This document shows positions 9,436 to 20,470 of a stretch of 64,000 bases of DNA, piece after piece. The stretch lies in NCBI GenBank assembly GCA_022414725.1, contig CM039467.1:14371932-14435931 (forward strand), written 5' to 3'. Position 1 is the stretch's first letter. Each line of letters begins with the position of its first letter. This DNA comes from Microglena sp. YARC. Lineage: Eukaryota > Chlorophyta > Chlorophyceae > Chlamydomonadales > Chlamydomonadaceae. The position numbers and the translations under genes are program-made. Under the pieces are notes generated by a model. That model saw only the letters and a program-made list of their open reading frames with translations. It did not search any database and was not told the DNA's origin.

Positions 9436-10130
9436 GTGGCTTGCACCACACTCGCCAGGCTGGCCACATCATCCTGCAGCAGGCAGCCCTTGTCCTCATA
9501 TGGGTGTTGGTTGATGGCCACAATGTCGAGCCACAAGAGCGTGTCATGGTCCTCCTTCTCCACAAAGCGCGACAGCAGTAAGGCCAACAAGTCTTTCAGC
9601 CTGCGGGACCACGTGTGGGAGACAAAGAAGCGGGGAAGGCCGGTGTATGTCCCTGGGATGACATCAAACAGGCAGCCCTTGGTCGCAGCAGTCTTGGGCC
9701 GCACAAAGCGCTCCACCACCTCCTGAATGGTCCACTCACCATCCACATCTCCGTGCTCCACCAATTGCAGAAAGAACTTCAGTTGCACCCCTCTCTCTGT
9801 CACCTTCACTGCGGGATTGGGGTCTTCATTTACAAGCAAGGGCTGAACCGCAGCTGCCCCCTCCATCACATTCACTGTGGGTGGCTTGGGGGCATCACTC
9901 AGCATGGGCTGCACTGCACCTTCCCCCTCCATCTCCTTCACTTGGGGTGGCTTGGGGGCATCACTCAGCATGGGCTGCTCAGAATCTTCCCCCTCCATCT
10001 CATTCACTTGGGGTGGCTTGGGGGCATCACTCAGCATGGGCTGCTCGGCACCTTCTCCATCTGTAACCTTGACTCGGGTATTGGGGGCTTCATCACTCGG
10101 CATGAGATCATGCACGGCAGCCCCATGGTC
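9369..10130 (-). CDS. Gene A exon 1: acidic repeats and TIR-like domain
   Basis: After an acceptor in CACACACACACAG, the exon codes for 254 residues in phase 0 and ends TATGAG before GTGGGT. Residues ~20-105 are four units around QPMLSDAPKPPQV and MEGE. A helical stretch GVQLKFFLQLVEHG follows. Residues ~165-254 form the conserved domain: RFFVSHTWSR, LLWLDIVAINQHPYED and LTRIWCLYE. FVSHTW resembles the first TIR strand, and WCLYE resembles the WCxxE motif that holds the catalytic Glu of plant TIR NADases. Homology to TIR is inference; membership of the algal family is firmer. A start at Met 10103 is possible. Confidence 0.8.
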
Positions 10131-10224
10131 CTGTGTGTGTATGCGTGTGTGTGTATGAGAGAGAGAGAGAGTGTGTGTCCATATGTGTGTGTGTGTGTGT
10201 GTGTGAGTCACTCGGCATGAGATC
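10093..10224. repeat. 17-base exon duplication around a TG repeat
   Basis: TCACTCGGCATGAGATC is found inside exon 1 (about 10093-10109) and again at 10207-10223, separated by a TG/GAGA microsatellite. The second copy directly abuts MITE family 1, copy 2. It is a small duplication of the exon start, upstream in the sense of the gene. Confidence 0.7.
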
Positions 10225-10438
10225 GGTGGAGCCCCCCCTTCTGGGGGGCGGGAGCCCCCAGGGTCACCCCGTTGTCCGTTTGACTGACGACCATGCGGCC
10301 GACATGAAGCCTGACACAAGACACAGCCAAGTGACTCGTAACTAATTGGCTTCGGTCTGCTCGATTCTGTTGCCGCCTGTTGCTTCGATAAAACACCAAG
10401 CCAATTTTTCACCCGCCTCCGACGCTGCCTATGACTTG
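10225..10438 (+). mobile_element. MITE family 1, copy 2
   Basis: The left end is GGTGGAGCCCCC with the hairpin GGGGGGCGGGAGCCCC, and the right end is GCCAATTTTT followed by the tail CCTCCGACGCTGCCTATGAC. The ends are more diverged than in copy 5 (49491). It lies immediately 5' of gene A exon 1. Confidence 0.7.
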
Positions 10439-10442
10439 ATTA

Positions 10443-10763
10443 TTAAGGAGAAACATGCTAGGGAGATATGCTATGTGTGGGAGGGTGTGGGTGGGTGTGG
10501 GTGGGTGGGTGGGTGGGTGTAACCTGACTTATGCAAACAAACAGATGGGCATGGATTAGAGGCGCATCCATGTATTATGTTTGCCATCAAGGAGAAATAT
10601 GCTAGGGAGATATGCTGTGGGTATATGTGTGTGGGGGGGTGCATAACCTGTTTCGGAACTAATTGACATCCATGTATTAGGTTTTTCATCAAGGAAAAAG
10701 ATCCTAAGGGGATGTGTTGTGGGTATATTTGTGTATGTGGGTTTGTAACCTGCCTTACTGACC
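10443..10763. repeat. Three ~110-base tandem units
   Basis: Each unit has AAGGAGAAATATGCTAGGGA or a variant, a G/T-rich stretch (GTGGGTGGG), GTAACCTG and CATCCATGTATTA. Divergence is considerable. No coding signal is seen. Confidence 0.65.
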
Positions 10764-10789
10764 TTCGATGCTCCGCATCCCATGGTATC

Positions 10790-11320
10790 TACTTAACGAT
10801 GGCACGAGGCTTGGGGGACGTTGCGGTAGTGATGTATGAAGCTTGAGATGCAGAGGTGGCTTGGCTGGCTGGCTGGATGAGAGAGGGCTTGGTGGCTGGA
10901 CAGGCGGGGAGAGGTGGGGAGAGGTGAGAATGCTGATGTTGGTGGCAGCTGGCTGGCTGGATGAGAGAGGGCTTGGTGGCTGGACAGGTGGGGAGAGGTG
11001 GTACAATGGCTGATGTTGGTGGCAGCAAAGTAGATTGCGGGGGGAGGGGTCTTGGAGTGGCCGAGGTGGTGGGAGGAGTTACTGGCTTGGAAAGGGTGGT
11101 TAGGGAGAAGTGACTGAGGAGATGTGCAGGGAGGAAGGTGGGCAGGACCCGGGGAGGGGGGGGGGGGGGGAGGGTGAACCGTATGTTCTGGAGATTTTGC
11201 AGTGCTAGATGGTAGTGAGGTGGCAGTGTGGAGGAGATGTGCCTGGAGGGAGTTGGGCAGGTTGGGAAGGGGGGGAGCTAGAGAGTTGGTAGTGGGAAGA
11301 AGAGTGTAATTCAATTACAG
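10790..11320. repeat. G-rich tandem repeats with a G tract
   Basis: GGCTGGCTGGATGAGAGAGG, GGACAGGYGGGGAGAGGTGG and related pieces recur at 10858-10945 and 10948-11030. A run of G is at about 11157-11170. Proline-rich reading frames on the minus strand are by-products of the composition. Confidence 0.6.
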
Positions 11321-12575
11321 TAATTGGGGATTGATGGATGCATCTACGAAGCAGATAGATGGGTTGGGTGGTGTGTGGTGGTAAGAGGTAGGCAGGTGTG
11401 TGTGTGTGAGACTGTTGCCCTGTTGGTGGGGGAGGTGAGGTAAACTGGTGAACAAGGGTTAGGGTTACAACAGGTCAACAGGTGGTGACAGTGGAGACAG
11501 TGAATGGGAGGTTGGCCAACCCTGGTGAGAGGGCGGTAGGAGGAACCACCGGGTGTACGGTGCAGGGGAGGGGTGACACGAGGAGGGGGGCATACGATTT
11601 CGAAGGGCTGGGTACCAATCATGACAGCTTCTCGCGAGCTTCGATTATTCTGGTACGGTGTGCATAGCGAGAAGTAGGGGAGTGAGCCAGTGGGAGGTGC
11701 GTCGGTGAGAGCCAGAGTGCACCCTCTGGGAAGAGCACCCTGTTGACGAGGGCACGCGGCAAGTAGTAGCGAGGTTTCAGATCAGCGCGGGAGTGGTATG
11801 GACGCTATGTTCTGGTAACTCGGTGTGTGTCATGGTGCTGACGGCAGGCATTGGCGAGGGTCTTCATCAAAGCGGAAGTGGAGGGGCAAAGCAGTGGTAG
11901 TGATTGGTCTCCACAACCCAAATGTCATGGGATCGAATCGTGGTGGGTATCCTCCCTGGTCGCACCGCACGGGATAACGAATTGCAGTATGGAGGAGTTT
12001 AGGTGCCGGAAGTCGTATAGAACCATGCGGTCATTCTTCTGTTTCGGTCTTCATACATAGCAGCACTGCACATTTGGGGGGGGGGGGGGGGGGGGGGGTC
12101 TATGGTACCCTTTCACTTGGCTTATCGGGGTGCATGATGGGTGAGAAGGGTGCCGTAGGGGTGCAGAAAAGGGTGCCGAAGACCCCAAAATGTGCAGTGC
12201 AGTGCAGTAAGTCCTGCCCAACCGCACGTCGTAGATATAGAGGTCGTACCCGGGATGGACGATGAATTCAAGAGGGCCGGCGCAACACAGGAGGGTTGTT
12301 TTCCATGTCCAGGCAGACAAGTAAGGAAGAAGGAAGAAGAGCTGGTGGGAGCGTGCAGATGCCTTAGAATGAATCAGACGTTGAGTACTTCGGTGTTTGT
12401 CTGTACTCCCGAGTCCACGCTGGCACGGGTAGGCATCAACCGCGGTTGCGAAATGGGCCCGGCCACTGTAGTTGGTGAGAGAGGATTCGTTATATAAACT
12501 CAGCAAATCACTGCCGAGACTGGACAGCAGCACAGCCTGCCGACTATCTTATTATTATAAGTAGAGCGTCAGGGG
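11321..12575. other. No recognisable gene; 23-base G tract
   Basis: The region is mixed sequence with an uninterrupted G run at 12076-12098. No domain is recognised in either strand. It could contain an upstream exon or the promoter of gene A, but no signal decides this. Confidence 0.35.
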
Positions 12576-12611
12576 TTTAGCCGCGTTTGGCTCAGGCAGT
12601 TGGGCTTTTGG

Positions 12612-12735
12612 TTTCATATCTTGCCGACCTGTCGCCCAGGTGGCAGCCAGTCTCGGGTCTCCCTGCTGCCTGCGCTTGGGAGCGACCTTGCCGACCTGTC
12701 GCCCAGGTGGCAGCCAGTCTGGGATCTCGATTTGG
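12612..12735. repeat. 66-base direct duplication
   Basis: TTGCCGACCTGTCGCCCAGG and TGGCAGCCAGTCT occur at about 12621 and again at about 12687. The remainder up to 13590 shows no gene. Confidence 0.75.
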
Positions 12736-13479
12736 CCACAGGAACGACTGCCTGTCTGCCGTCCACCCATCCACCCACCCGTTCAAGGTTAGCCGGCTTG
12801 GTGCCCAATTTTTCCTGCGACCTGTTCACCCCGTGCGCTGCTTTGCGCTGCTCTAATGAAGCCGGTGTCGTTTTCAACTCCTTGTCGCTGCTCTTCCAGG
12901 CCCACCCGTTCTGATACGCTAATTTTCCTTCGCACTTCAGCTATTTTCGGTGCTCGCTGCCTGAGTCCCGCTATATTCAACGGTGTAGCCTCCCTTTGTT
13001 CATCTACCCGAACTCTTTCCCACAAATTTCGCTGCCCCTGTCAATAACTTCGCATGCAACTCCCCCCGTCGCAGCAAGCATTCCCTTGGCCTTCTCCTGC
13101 GCTCTCACGCACTCTTGCCCGCTCACTGACTGCCATTCGCTGAAGTGGCCAGGGGCAGTGGTTTCAGGAAAACCCGATACGGAGTAACCCGTTTTTGGAT
13201 CTCGATTTTCCGAGACCTGTAGCTGACGTGGTCACGGTGGTCGAGACCTGTCCCTGACGTGGCCACGGGGGTGGTCCTCCCGTCGGTACGACGGGCTCAG
13301 ATGCTAGTCCAATTTTATAACACGGAAGCACGAGGGTTTTGAAGGCACCAGGTTGGTCGGCCTCCTTTGGGGGACAGACCTATGCGATACTTAACGCGAA
13401 ATCGTCAATTCCTCACATCTTCAAATTGTCACATCTTCAAATATTCCCAAGAAAGCCGGTCAAATCAGCCGGTTGATCT

Positions 13480-13560
13480 GACTGGCCTGAAAATATAAGC
13501 GACCCGTGTTCGATTCCCGTCGGGGGCGGATTACCTCGCAGGGTACTTTTTACCGCCCCT
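13480..13560 (+). other. Possible tRNA-like B box
   Basis: GTGTTCGATTCCCGTC resembles a T-arm/B box. The upstream half does not fold into a convincing tRNA, so this is at most a relic of a SINE or tRNA. Confidence 0.25.
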
Positions 13561-13596
13561 CCGTGGGTAGCGACTTCGGTACATCAGGCGTACTGC

Positions 13597-13660
13597 CGGG
13601 CGAGCAAAACGGGCGCGCCAAACGGGTGCGCCAAACGGAGGCGCCAAACGGATGCGCTAA
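13597..13660. repeat. 14-base repeat, 4-5 copies
   Basis: Variants of GCGCCAAACGGRTG are repeated head to tail just upstream of the Helitron-derived reading frame. Confidence 0.7.
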
Positions 13661-13959
13661 GATAAACCTAAGGGTTCACCCTAGACATGCCTACAGTCCC
13701 ACGCCAGCACCCCTTGTCTTTGACATGTGACAGGCACACGACGTTGAATACGATGCACTTGTCGCACAATTCGGAAAGGCAGTCGCGTCAAGTCGATGGT
13801 ACGTAGAATCTGAAACGACTTGCATAGAAAGTCACCGCCCATCATCATATTCGAGGCAGATTCGAGACCTGATTAAGAAGAAGCTTTTTGCATCCGACAG
13901 CAGTTGGACAGAAATATATTCCCCTAAATTATTACCAATCTTCCATATTCCAATGAATC

Positions 13960-14862
13960 ATGCTTCACTGCTCTTTCGAAGGGTGCACGTCGCCTATTAG
14001 CGAACCCACGGCGCGCATTTGTCCATTAAAACGCTGCAAAGAGCATTGCCTGGTCGACGCATCGGCCCCCTGCCCCTTTCACCACACACCGGCATCTGTA
14101 AGGCAGCGTGGCAGGCAAAACCCGAATTCCGCAAGAACAGCCAGCAGAGGAGTCAGCAGATTAGACACTCTTCCTTCGACTGGACGTGCTGATAAGAATT
14201 CCGCGAGAACAGCCAGCAGGGCAGTCAGCAGATTAGACAAAACCCCTCCTGCTGGACGTGCTGACCCGCATTCCGCGCGGTCAGCTAGCAGGGCAGTCAG
14301 CAGACTAGACACCCCCCTTCCTGCTGGACGTGCAGATTCTAATTTCGCGAGGTCGGCCAACAGGGCACTAGACAGGCTAGAAAGGCCTTTAACTCAGGCC
14401 GCAGATTCTCATTTATCGAGAACAGTCACTCGAGGAGCCAACCGTTTAGACAGAGCAGAAGCCGCGGCAACCGCCCATTTCACACCCGCGGCTTTCTTGT
14501 CAAAAGTAGTCTCTTGGAAAACTGTCGCCATGATGGTGCGGAATTTTTCAATCAGATGTGCCAAATTCTTCGGCGCCATGCTATGCTGCGCCATTTGCGG
14601 CACTACCACTCTGGGGGGGCCCAAGTCCACCCACGGCTTCAAGAGGATTCCTCCTTCCCCGAACAACCCTCCATCGTACTCATTGTCCAACATCTACTTG
14701 GCCGAGTATATGGTCTACGAAGATGGCGACTGGGTCCTGTGCCCCACTTGCAGCACGGATCCAGCGAAGCACACCCAATACGTGTGTATGTTCACGCCTG
14801 AGTATCTATCTGCGATGTACTCCACCCGTAGTATCTCCTGCGTTTGTCCATCGTCGATGTGA
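13960..14862 (+). CDS. Helitron-derived ORF, N-terminal part (Cys-rich, 22-residue repeats)
   Basis: The 300-residue frame starts MLHCSFEGCTSP. It begins with a Cys/His cluster (C4, C9, C21, C26, C30, C38, H41), continues with about five units around SARTASRAVSRLD, and ends with paired cysteines (CCAICG and VLCPTC) like a zinc ribbon. The frame stops at 14862, but the adjacent frame continues directly as LSIVDVSARFNDRWMGFTCG, the kind of segment found before the Helitron-like N-terminal domain. A single-base frameshift near 14820-14840 is therefore likely. Confidence 0.55.
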   Translation: MLHCSFEGCTSPISEPTARICPLKRCKEHCLVDASAPCPFHHTPASVRQRGRQNPNSARTASRGVSRLDTLPSTGRADKNSARTASRAVSRLDKTPPAGRADPHSARSASRAVSRLDTPLPAGRADSNFARSANRALDRLERPLTQAADSHLSRTVTRGANRLDRAEAAATAHFTPAAFLSKVVSWKTVAMMVRNFSIRCAKFFGAMLCCAICGTTTLGGPKSTHGFKRIPPSPNNPPSYSLSNIYLAEYMVYEDGDWVLCPTCSTDPAKHTQYVCMFTPEYLSAMYSTRSISCVCPSSM

Positions 14863-15054
14863 GCGCACGATTCAACGACCGCTGGATGGGGTTCACCTGC
14901 GGACAATTGAGGGCAGTACCAATAATCAACGCCCCTCTTGTGTGTTGGGGACCGGATGGAAATGGTGCTCCTGAGGCTTTCCAGCGTCTCTTGTACCTGT
15001 GCCAGCAGTCCAATCCTCTGATTCAAAAATACAAGACTGTCCTTGAACGTAACG
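14836..15054 (+). CDS. Helitron-derived ORF, continuation in shifted frame
   Basis: The segment reads SIVDVSARFNDRWMGFTCG, then RAVPIINAPLVCWGPDGNG and LLYLCQQSNPLIQKY, ending ERN at donor AACG|GTAAGC. Joined to the acceptor at 15553 it gives a clean codon (G|CT, Ala). Confidence 0.55.
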
Positions 15055-15179
15055 GTAAGCTCACATATTGAACTCCAATGCATATGTTCCAAATATGCAT
15101 GTAACATACAACCCTTCACATTGTTCACATTATTCATTTTAAGAATTAACATGCTGAATCACAGCAAACAAATCATGCA

Positions 15180-15653
15180 ATTGTCAATCCCAAGCTGTCG
15201 AATATTTAGGGATTTTTTAATACATTTGACAACAACAGCTCAACCACTAATGTTGTGTACATCATGCACATGTTTCATCTAATATCTCTTTCTCTTCCCC
15301 CCCTGTTCATTTGTAGCTCATGGTACCCCTATGCTCCCGTCATCAGCAATTGAGAACATCATTCAGCGCCAAGTTGCGCGTGGGCCAACCATCGTACAAC
15401 AGGAGAACCCCATGCAACTGTCAATCTCCAAACTGTCGACTATTTAGGGATTTTTTAATACATTTGAAAACAACAGCTCAACCACTAATGTTGTGTACAT
15501 CATGCACATGTTCCATCTAATACCTCTTTCTCCTCCCCCCTTTTCATGTGTAGCTCATGGAACCCCTATGCTCCCGTCATCAGCAATTGAGAACATCATT
15601 CAGCGCCAAGTTGCGCGTGGGCCAACCATCATACAGCAGGAGAACCCCATGCC
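15180..15653. repeat. 237-base tandem duplication carrying a splice acceptor
   Basis: The intron end, acceptor (TTTGTAG / GTGTAG) and about 100 bases of exon occur twice; CTCATGG starts at 15317 and at 15554. Only the second copy runs on into the long reading frame. The first is followed by the duplicated intron. Confidence 0.85.
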
Positions 15654-15951
15654 AAACCTGATGAGTTTAGTTGCAGACGTTGAACCGCATCAGACGCAGC
15701 AGCACGCTAATCAAAGTGTGTATGACGGGGGATCCATTGTGCTGAGAAACACTCTGCAGGTTAAACAGCTTTTGGTTAGGCCAGATGGGTCCGCGCTTCT
15801 CCAGCCTGACAAGAATGTGAATCTGGAAAGCTGCCTTTTGCCCTTTATGTTCCCGAACGGAACAGGCTCCTTTCTAGCTTCCACACGGTCCTTCACATTC
15901 CCCGACTACCTGCGGTACCGAATGAAGTCACTTCTTTCCCCTTGGCCCCCA
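15554..15951 (+). CDS. Helitron-like N-terminal domain exon
   Basis: It reads AHGTPMLPSSAIENIIQRQ and later LESCLLPFMFPNGTGSF then SFTFPDYLRYRMKSLL. The LLPFMFPNG...YLRYRM pattern is typical of the domain preceding the Rep nuclease in Helitron proteins. The frame ends at a TGA at 15951-15953, where the expected Rep and helicase core should begin. Confidence 0.65.
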
Positions 15952-16777
15952 TGAAGGCTCAGATTGAGGCAGTTCTGACCACCGACCGATTCATAGCTGA
16001 AGAGGATGTTGTTCGTATAGCTGATGAGAAGACGACAATCCTCTGCTCTCATCAGGATTTGGTCCAGCAGTACAATAAAGATATGCACAACAAATTTTTC
16101 CAGCAACTCGATGTGACCAGCTGCACACCTGTTCTATCAAGCGTAAGCCCTGCAACAAGTGGACCAGCTGAACCAGAAGTACAAAAATGGGCCCAGGACC
16201 CAGCATTCCATGGAATACCGCAAGCAGACGTCGGGACACGAGTACTCATCTATCTTGCACCTGCAACTGAACATCGTGCTGCATGCCCGTACAATCTGGG
16301 AGACCAAGGACACATCACAGAACTGCACATGCAACCCCGTTCCACGACGCCATTTGTTGAAGCCATCAGCGTACGCCTCATCAAAGACAGTACCGTCCAC
16401 ACATTCACCAGAACAATTACGGCCAAAAAAAGCTTCCACGGAACAAGCTATACTCGTGCTACGTTCCCCTTGCGTGTGTGCATACCCAAGACAGTCAGTC
16501 TGTTGCACAATTGCGGCACAGATGCGACCTTTAAAGAATGGTTGGCGAAAGAGCACTTCCACACTCTGACTGATGTCAGCATTGGCTCGAAAGTCATGTT
16601 GACTGCAAACATCAATTTAAAGCAAGGCGCAGCGAACGGCGCTATTGGAACTGTCTTGGACATTACATATGACGAAAATCAGGAAATCCGGAAATTTACG
16701 GTCCTGCTTCCTCGCACGGGTGCAGTCATCCCAGTGTACCGCCTGTCATATGCGTCTATGTACAAGAATTCAAAAAG
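15951..16777 (+). pseudogene. PIF1-like helicase, C-terminal half, internally deleted Helitron
   Basis: The frame reads MKAQIEAVLTTDRFI, ILCSHQDLVQQYN and VSIGSKVMLTANINLKQGAA with NGAIGTVLDI. These match the late motifs of PIF1-type helicases (GxxVMLxxNxxxxxGxxNGxxG). The Walker A and B region and the HUH Rep domain, normally between this and the preceding exon, are missing, so the element cannot be autonomous. The exon ends with AAAAAG before GTATGA. Confidence 0.7.
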
Positions 16778-17085
16778 GTATGATATCTTGCGCCAGCATT
16801 CTTAGGATTTTGCGATTTAGGTTTTTACAATTGCCAAAAGTTGTAGTCATGCGCGTTTCAGTCTTGCCCATTTTTAATCTTGCATGTTTTGGTCCAGCCA
16901 ATTTGTCTCTTCTCGCACCTTCATCTCACATTTGTTATATCCTATTGCACTTTCATGTACTCTATATGTTCATGCTTTATCAACTGTCCATCACACCATC
17001 ATTATCTATGCCCCAACCATGACTGCACAAAAAAATTAATTTTCAATTTATGTTCCTAAATGTTCTTGCATGTTGCTGAATGCAG

Positions 17086-17314
17086 GTACACAAAGAAATC
17101 TTTCCCTCTGCAGCTTGCTTACGCCATAACTGGTCACAAGTCTCAAGGCGCCACACTGAAAGGTCCAACCATAGTACACATGCGGAGCGCATTCACTCCG
17201 GGACTATTGTATGTCATGCTTTCACGCGTGACTAGCAGAGAAAATTTGCACATTGTAGGCAAAACGCTAGAACCCAGCATGTTCGTGCCAATGCAAATTC
17301 CAGGAGGAGTGTAG
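17086..17314 (+). pseudogene. PIF1-like helicase terminal exon
   Basis: The acceptor AATGCAG joins in phase (AG|G, Arg) to give NSKR-YTKKSFPLQLAYAITG, then HKSQGATLKG and YVMLSRVTSRENLHIVG. HKSQG and the YV-LSRV motif are the last PIF1 motifs. The stop is at 17314. Intact splice sites in a deleted element show that the parent Helitron gene had ordinary introns. Confidence 0.75.
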
Positions 17315-18640
17315 TATTATGAGGTTCGTTACTTTCTGATCGAATGCACCATTTCCAAGCTTTCTTTTTCTACCCTATGACCAAGTCCGTATGGTGATTT
17401 GTTCAGCTCCCATCAAACCGACAACTGATGCACAGTATGAACAACGCTCCCCATTCTACCCTTTCCCACCCACACCAGCCCAACTATAGAACTTGCACGA
17501 GTTGGTCCAACGCGTGTGCATGCTTATGTCGTACATGTACATGCCAGTCACCGTACTGTAACATTGTACTTCGGCTTGTAAACTATGATGTAAAATTTAA
17601 CCAATGACTGCGTAAAGCAAATTGGTTGTAATGACTGATCCATACAGGCATGAATGTATATGAATGAACATGCCAGATTCTTACTCCCGCCAACAGCATC
17701 ACTTGCCAAACCCGCGCACCATCCCTACCCAAACGTCCCACGGCCCCCCACCCACACTCTGGCGATACCTTCCAGGATTGCACCTTCCAAGTGCGTCACC
17801 CACCAAATACACGTCCACTCAAATAACTCACTGAAACCAAATTGTAAGCCCACACTCAACGCGCATTCGTAATAATACTCAATTTTAGATCATACAATTT
17901 GACTGCTAATTTTAATTTAAACCAATAAATTATCGTACTTCATTACCCTCGGCAGGGCCAGCGTGAACTCAATCGCAGTTCAGGCACCTGCTGCAAATGT
18001 TATATGTTCCTGGTGTACAAGATTACTTGTGTGCCGTAACTTGGCAGCAGAAAGTAATATACATGTGAGTTGCATCATTGCTCCATATGCAACAACTCTC
18101 CCATGTGCTACCACCAAACTACGAGTGATTCCTTTCTCGTCAGTTCTCACGTCGATGAATAACTCTAATCATTCAACAGATTGTGTTTTCTGGTCGACAA
18201 TTATAGTTCAATATATTTCATTGCTACTTCGTATTACTCCGTTCAGGTGACATATTCAGGCGACTGGAAAAAAACTTCGCAACTGGCTAAAAGGCAAATG
18301 CCAACCTAGATTTTGGGTTTAATTGTAACGGGTCTTACTAAAAGTGACCAACAGCGCACGATTGTAAAAATCTGGTGTGTCAAACGTGCAGTTTTTAATG
18401 AGGCATGTGCGTTTTATTGGCACTGCGCAGTTTTTTAAATGCAAGTGCGTTTTGGGGGCAATAAATAATGTCAAATGCACGAAATGGGCAGACAATTGTA
18501 CACCGTAAGGTACCCTACTTTCAGCCGTTCGGTTTCTTTCATATGCCTTCTTTACTCCCATTGATGACACCGTTAGGTGGACACAAGTAGTATTGTAACA
18601 AACACGCAGTTGAAAGCAGATAACAGACATACTTCCTTCG
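17315..18640. other. Non-coding stretch with a truncated copy of the GIY-YIG exon start
   Basis: Bases 17957-18045 resemble the beginning of the exon at 20471: GCAGGGCCAGCGTGAACTC versus GCAGGACCAGCAGGGAACTG, and TGGTGTACAAGATTACTTGT versus ACGTGTACAAGATCACATGT. The remainder has no domain that is recognised. Confidence 0.5.
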
Positions 18641-18651
18641 TTCCCGCCATC

Positions 18652-18916
18652 ATGGACCACCTTGCTACTTTCAACAGGCTGAAGAGGCAAATGGACTCCC
18701 TACGTGATCCTGCAGCAGTGCCAACTTCAAAGAAGAACAAGGATGGCAAAAGGCCATTGACCTTGCTGCAGGTCTTGTGGTTCGGCTCTACGGACGTACA
18801 CTCTTGGATGGAGCTCAAGGACGGAACATACTCCGGAGAAGAAGTGACTGCTATAGTCGCCAGAGTTCGTGCTTTCGATGCGACGCATCGCAAGGATGGA
18901 GGTCGTCCCGCAGGAG
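18652..18916 (+). CDS. Exon of a gene of unknown family (upstream of GIY-YIG)
   Basis: The start ATG follows CCGCCATC. The product MDHLATFNRLKRQMDSLRD has a charged helical stretch, then KKNKDGKRPLTLLQVLWFG, then VHSWMELKDGTYSGEEVTAI. A donor GTAGGA follows GCAGGAG. It is probably the first coding exon of the gene ending at 20838; the phase to the next exon does not fit exactly, so the boundary may be shifted. No family is recognised. Confidence 0.45.
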
Positions 18917-19314
18917 GTAGGATTTGAACTGTGTAGGCACAACTCCACCTGACGATTTGGTAATCACCCAGGACCACGGCAGGGGGCCTAGGACACATGC
19001 GCTCGTCGGTCCTTGTACAGACAGCCAAACAGTTATCGACGTATGCGCTTTCATTCCATTCGCACTGTTACATCCATTGCAGTTTCCTTTCTTTCGCACT
19101 GCTCCTACCCGTGCGCTCTCATTTAATCCGCACTAGGTGCATAACATAAGGGTTCTGTGCTATCGTTGTGCCTCCTCGTAGGCTCAGTATACTACTTCCA
19201 GAATTCTTTAACACGTAAAAGATGTATTCGACATGGCGAATGCTTGACGACTGAACGACAACCTGTAAACCACCCCTTGCACTAAATCGACCTTCTCCCT
19301 TTCTTCACACGTAG

Positions 19315-19512
19315 CAACAATCCAGCACCTGGTCAAAAAAAACACCCAAACGCAAGAGACGGTGCGACGCACGACCAAGCAATGGACATGTGGAAGTCCA
19401 TGTCCAGTGGAATCCGAGAAAGAACAGCAGCGACGTTCGACTTCGAGTTCCCTGCTGTCCCCCTTAGCGATCTGCTGGACCTGTCGGAAGACGAAGCAAC
19501 AAACATTTTGCA
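19315..19512 (+). CDS. Middle exon of the GIY-YIG gene
   Basis: The exon lies between acceptor CACACGTAG and donor TTGCAG|GTAAAG. The likely frame gives MDMWKSMSSGIRERTAATF, then DFEFPAVPLSDLLDLSEDE. It is acidic and helical in its second half. A following short exon at 19700-19751 reads MRNGPAANVGQAAAQG. Confidence 0.45.
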
Positions 19513-19699
19513 GGTAAAGCACCTACCAAGTACATGTGCCATCAATTCGCGACATGTCTGTACTATAATGCAAGTAACTAAGAACTTCGAAACAGCCGCA
19601 CGGTTTAAGCAATTCCAATGACCTCGATTCGCTTGCATCTTGTTACCGCTCACACGTATATCAACCAAACTGACCACATCCTGCATTTCCTACATGCAG

Positions 19700-19751
19700 A
19701 CAATGAGGAATGGACCAGCAGCCAATGTCGGTCAGGCTGCTGCCCAAGGAG
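19700..19751 (+). CDS. Small middle exon of the GIY-YIG gene
   Basis: A 52-base exon between acceptor CTACATGCAG and donor GGAG|GTGCGT; the frame gives MRNGPAANVGQAAAQG. Support comes only from its splice sites and the surrounding exons. Confidence 0.35.
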
Positions 19752-20470
19752 GTGCGTGTGATTACTTTCATAGGATGCTTTGTGCTATCTCATCAGATTA
19801 CACGTTAGCATCACAATTCAAATATACTACACAATTCAGGGTATTTTGAGCCAAACTCTAACGATTCACAAGTAAGGACTTAAGGGTGCCACATGTTAAT
19901 ATTGCGAAGATTTGTATACAAACATGAGCGTCAACATATGTTTGTGAATGGAATGTTTTGAAACGATCCATTTGGAAACATATGAGCATCCATATCCATG
20001 AAATAGTGTCTTTGGCACTTAAGTGGTTAGCTGCATTTCGCTCTTCAACCAAATACCGTTAGCCACACCTGTAATCAAGAAGTCGGCAATTCGAATCTGC
20101 CTCAAGCAAAAAATACTCATCCTTCATGCTACCATAATCTTAATCAGCACTTTATTGCCCGATTGCTCTACGAACATGATTGATTGCACTGGCACGTGAA
20201 TGCAACAGACTCAACGGCAGTAAGCATAATTGGATTGCTGCACATTACCTTCCACCTTCTACCACATCCAAGTGCGCCTCCTTCCAAATAACACTTCCAC
20301 GCACATGACAATCCAACGCCACATTCTGCGTGTCACACCCCACACAAACCCCCAATACACATAAACAACCTATATTCTGTAACATTGTTCGTGCCTTAAC
20401 GCCGCCTTCCATTAACCACACAAATTTAATATGCTCCGTTTTCATTTTCAAACTTCATTGACTTCTGCAG

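Larger units (their letters stand above)
669..10130 (-). other. Gene A: TIR-like domain plus TPR protein (four exons)
   Basis: Four minus-strand exons (10130-9369, 7114-7007, 5382-5299, 2285-669) join in phase 0 throughout, each with AG before it and GT after it, into about 856 residues. The order is an acidic/Pro repeat region, a TIR-like domain, a short linker helix region and about 12 TPR units. This matches the layout of algal proteins usually annotated as kinesin light chain or nephrocystin-3 like. The first exon may contain the start (Met at 10103) or an upstream exon may be missing. TPR arrays are usually protein-binding scaffolds. If the TIR-like domain is enzymatic, the protein could act in signalling or defence, which is inference. 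Confidence 0.75.
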
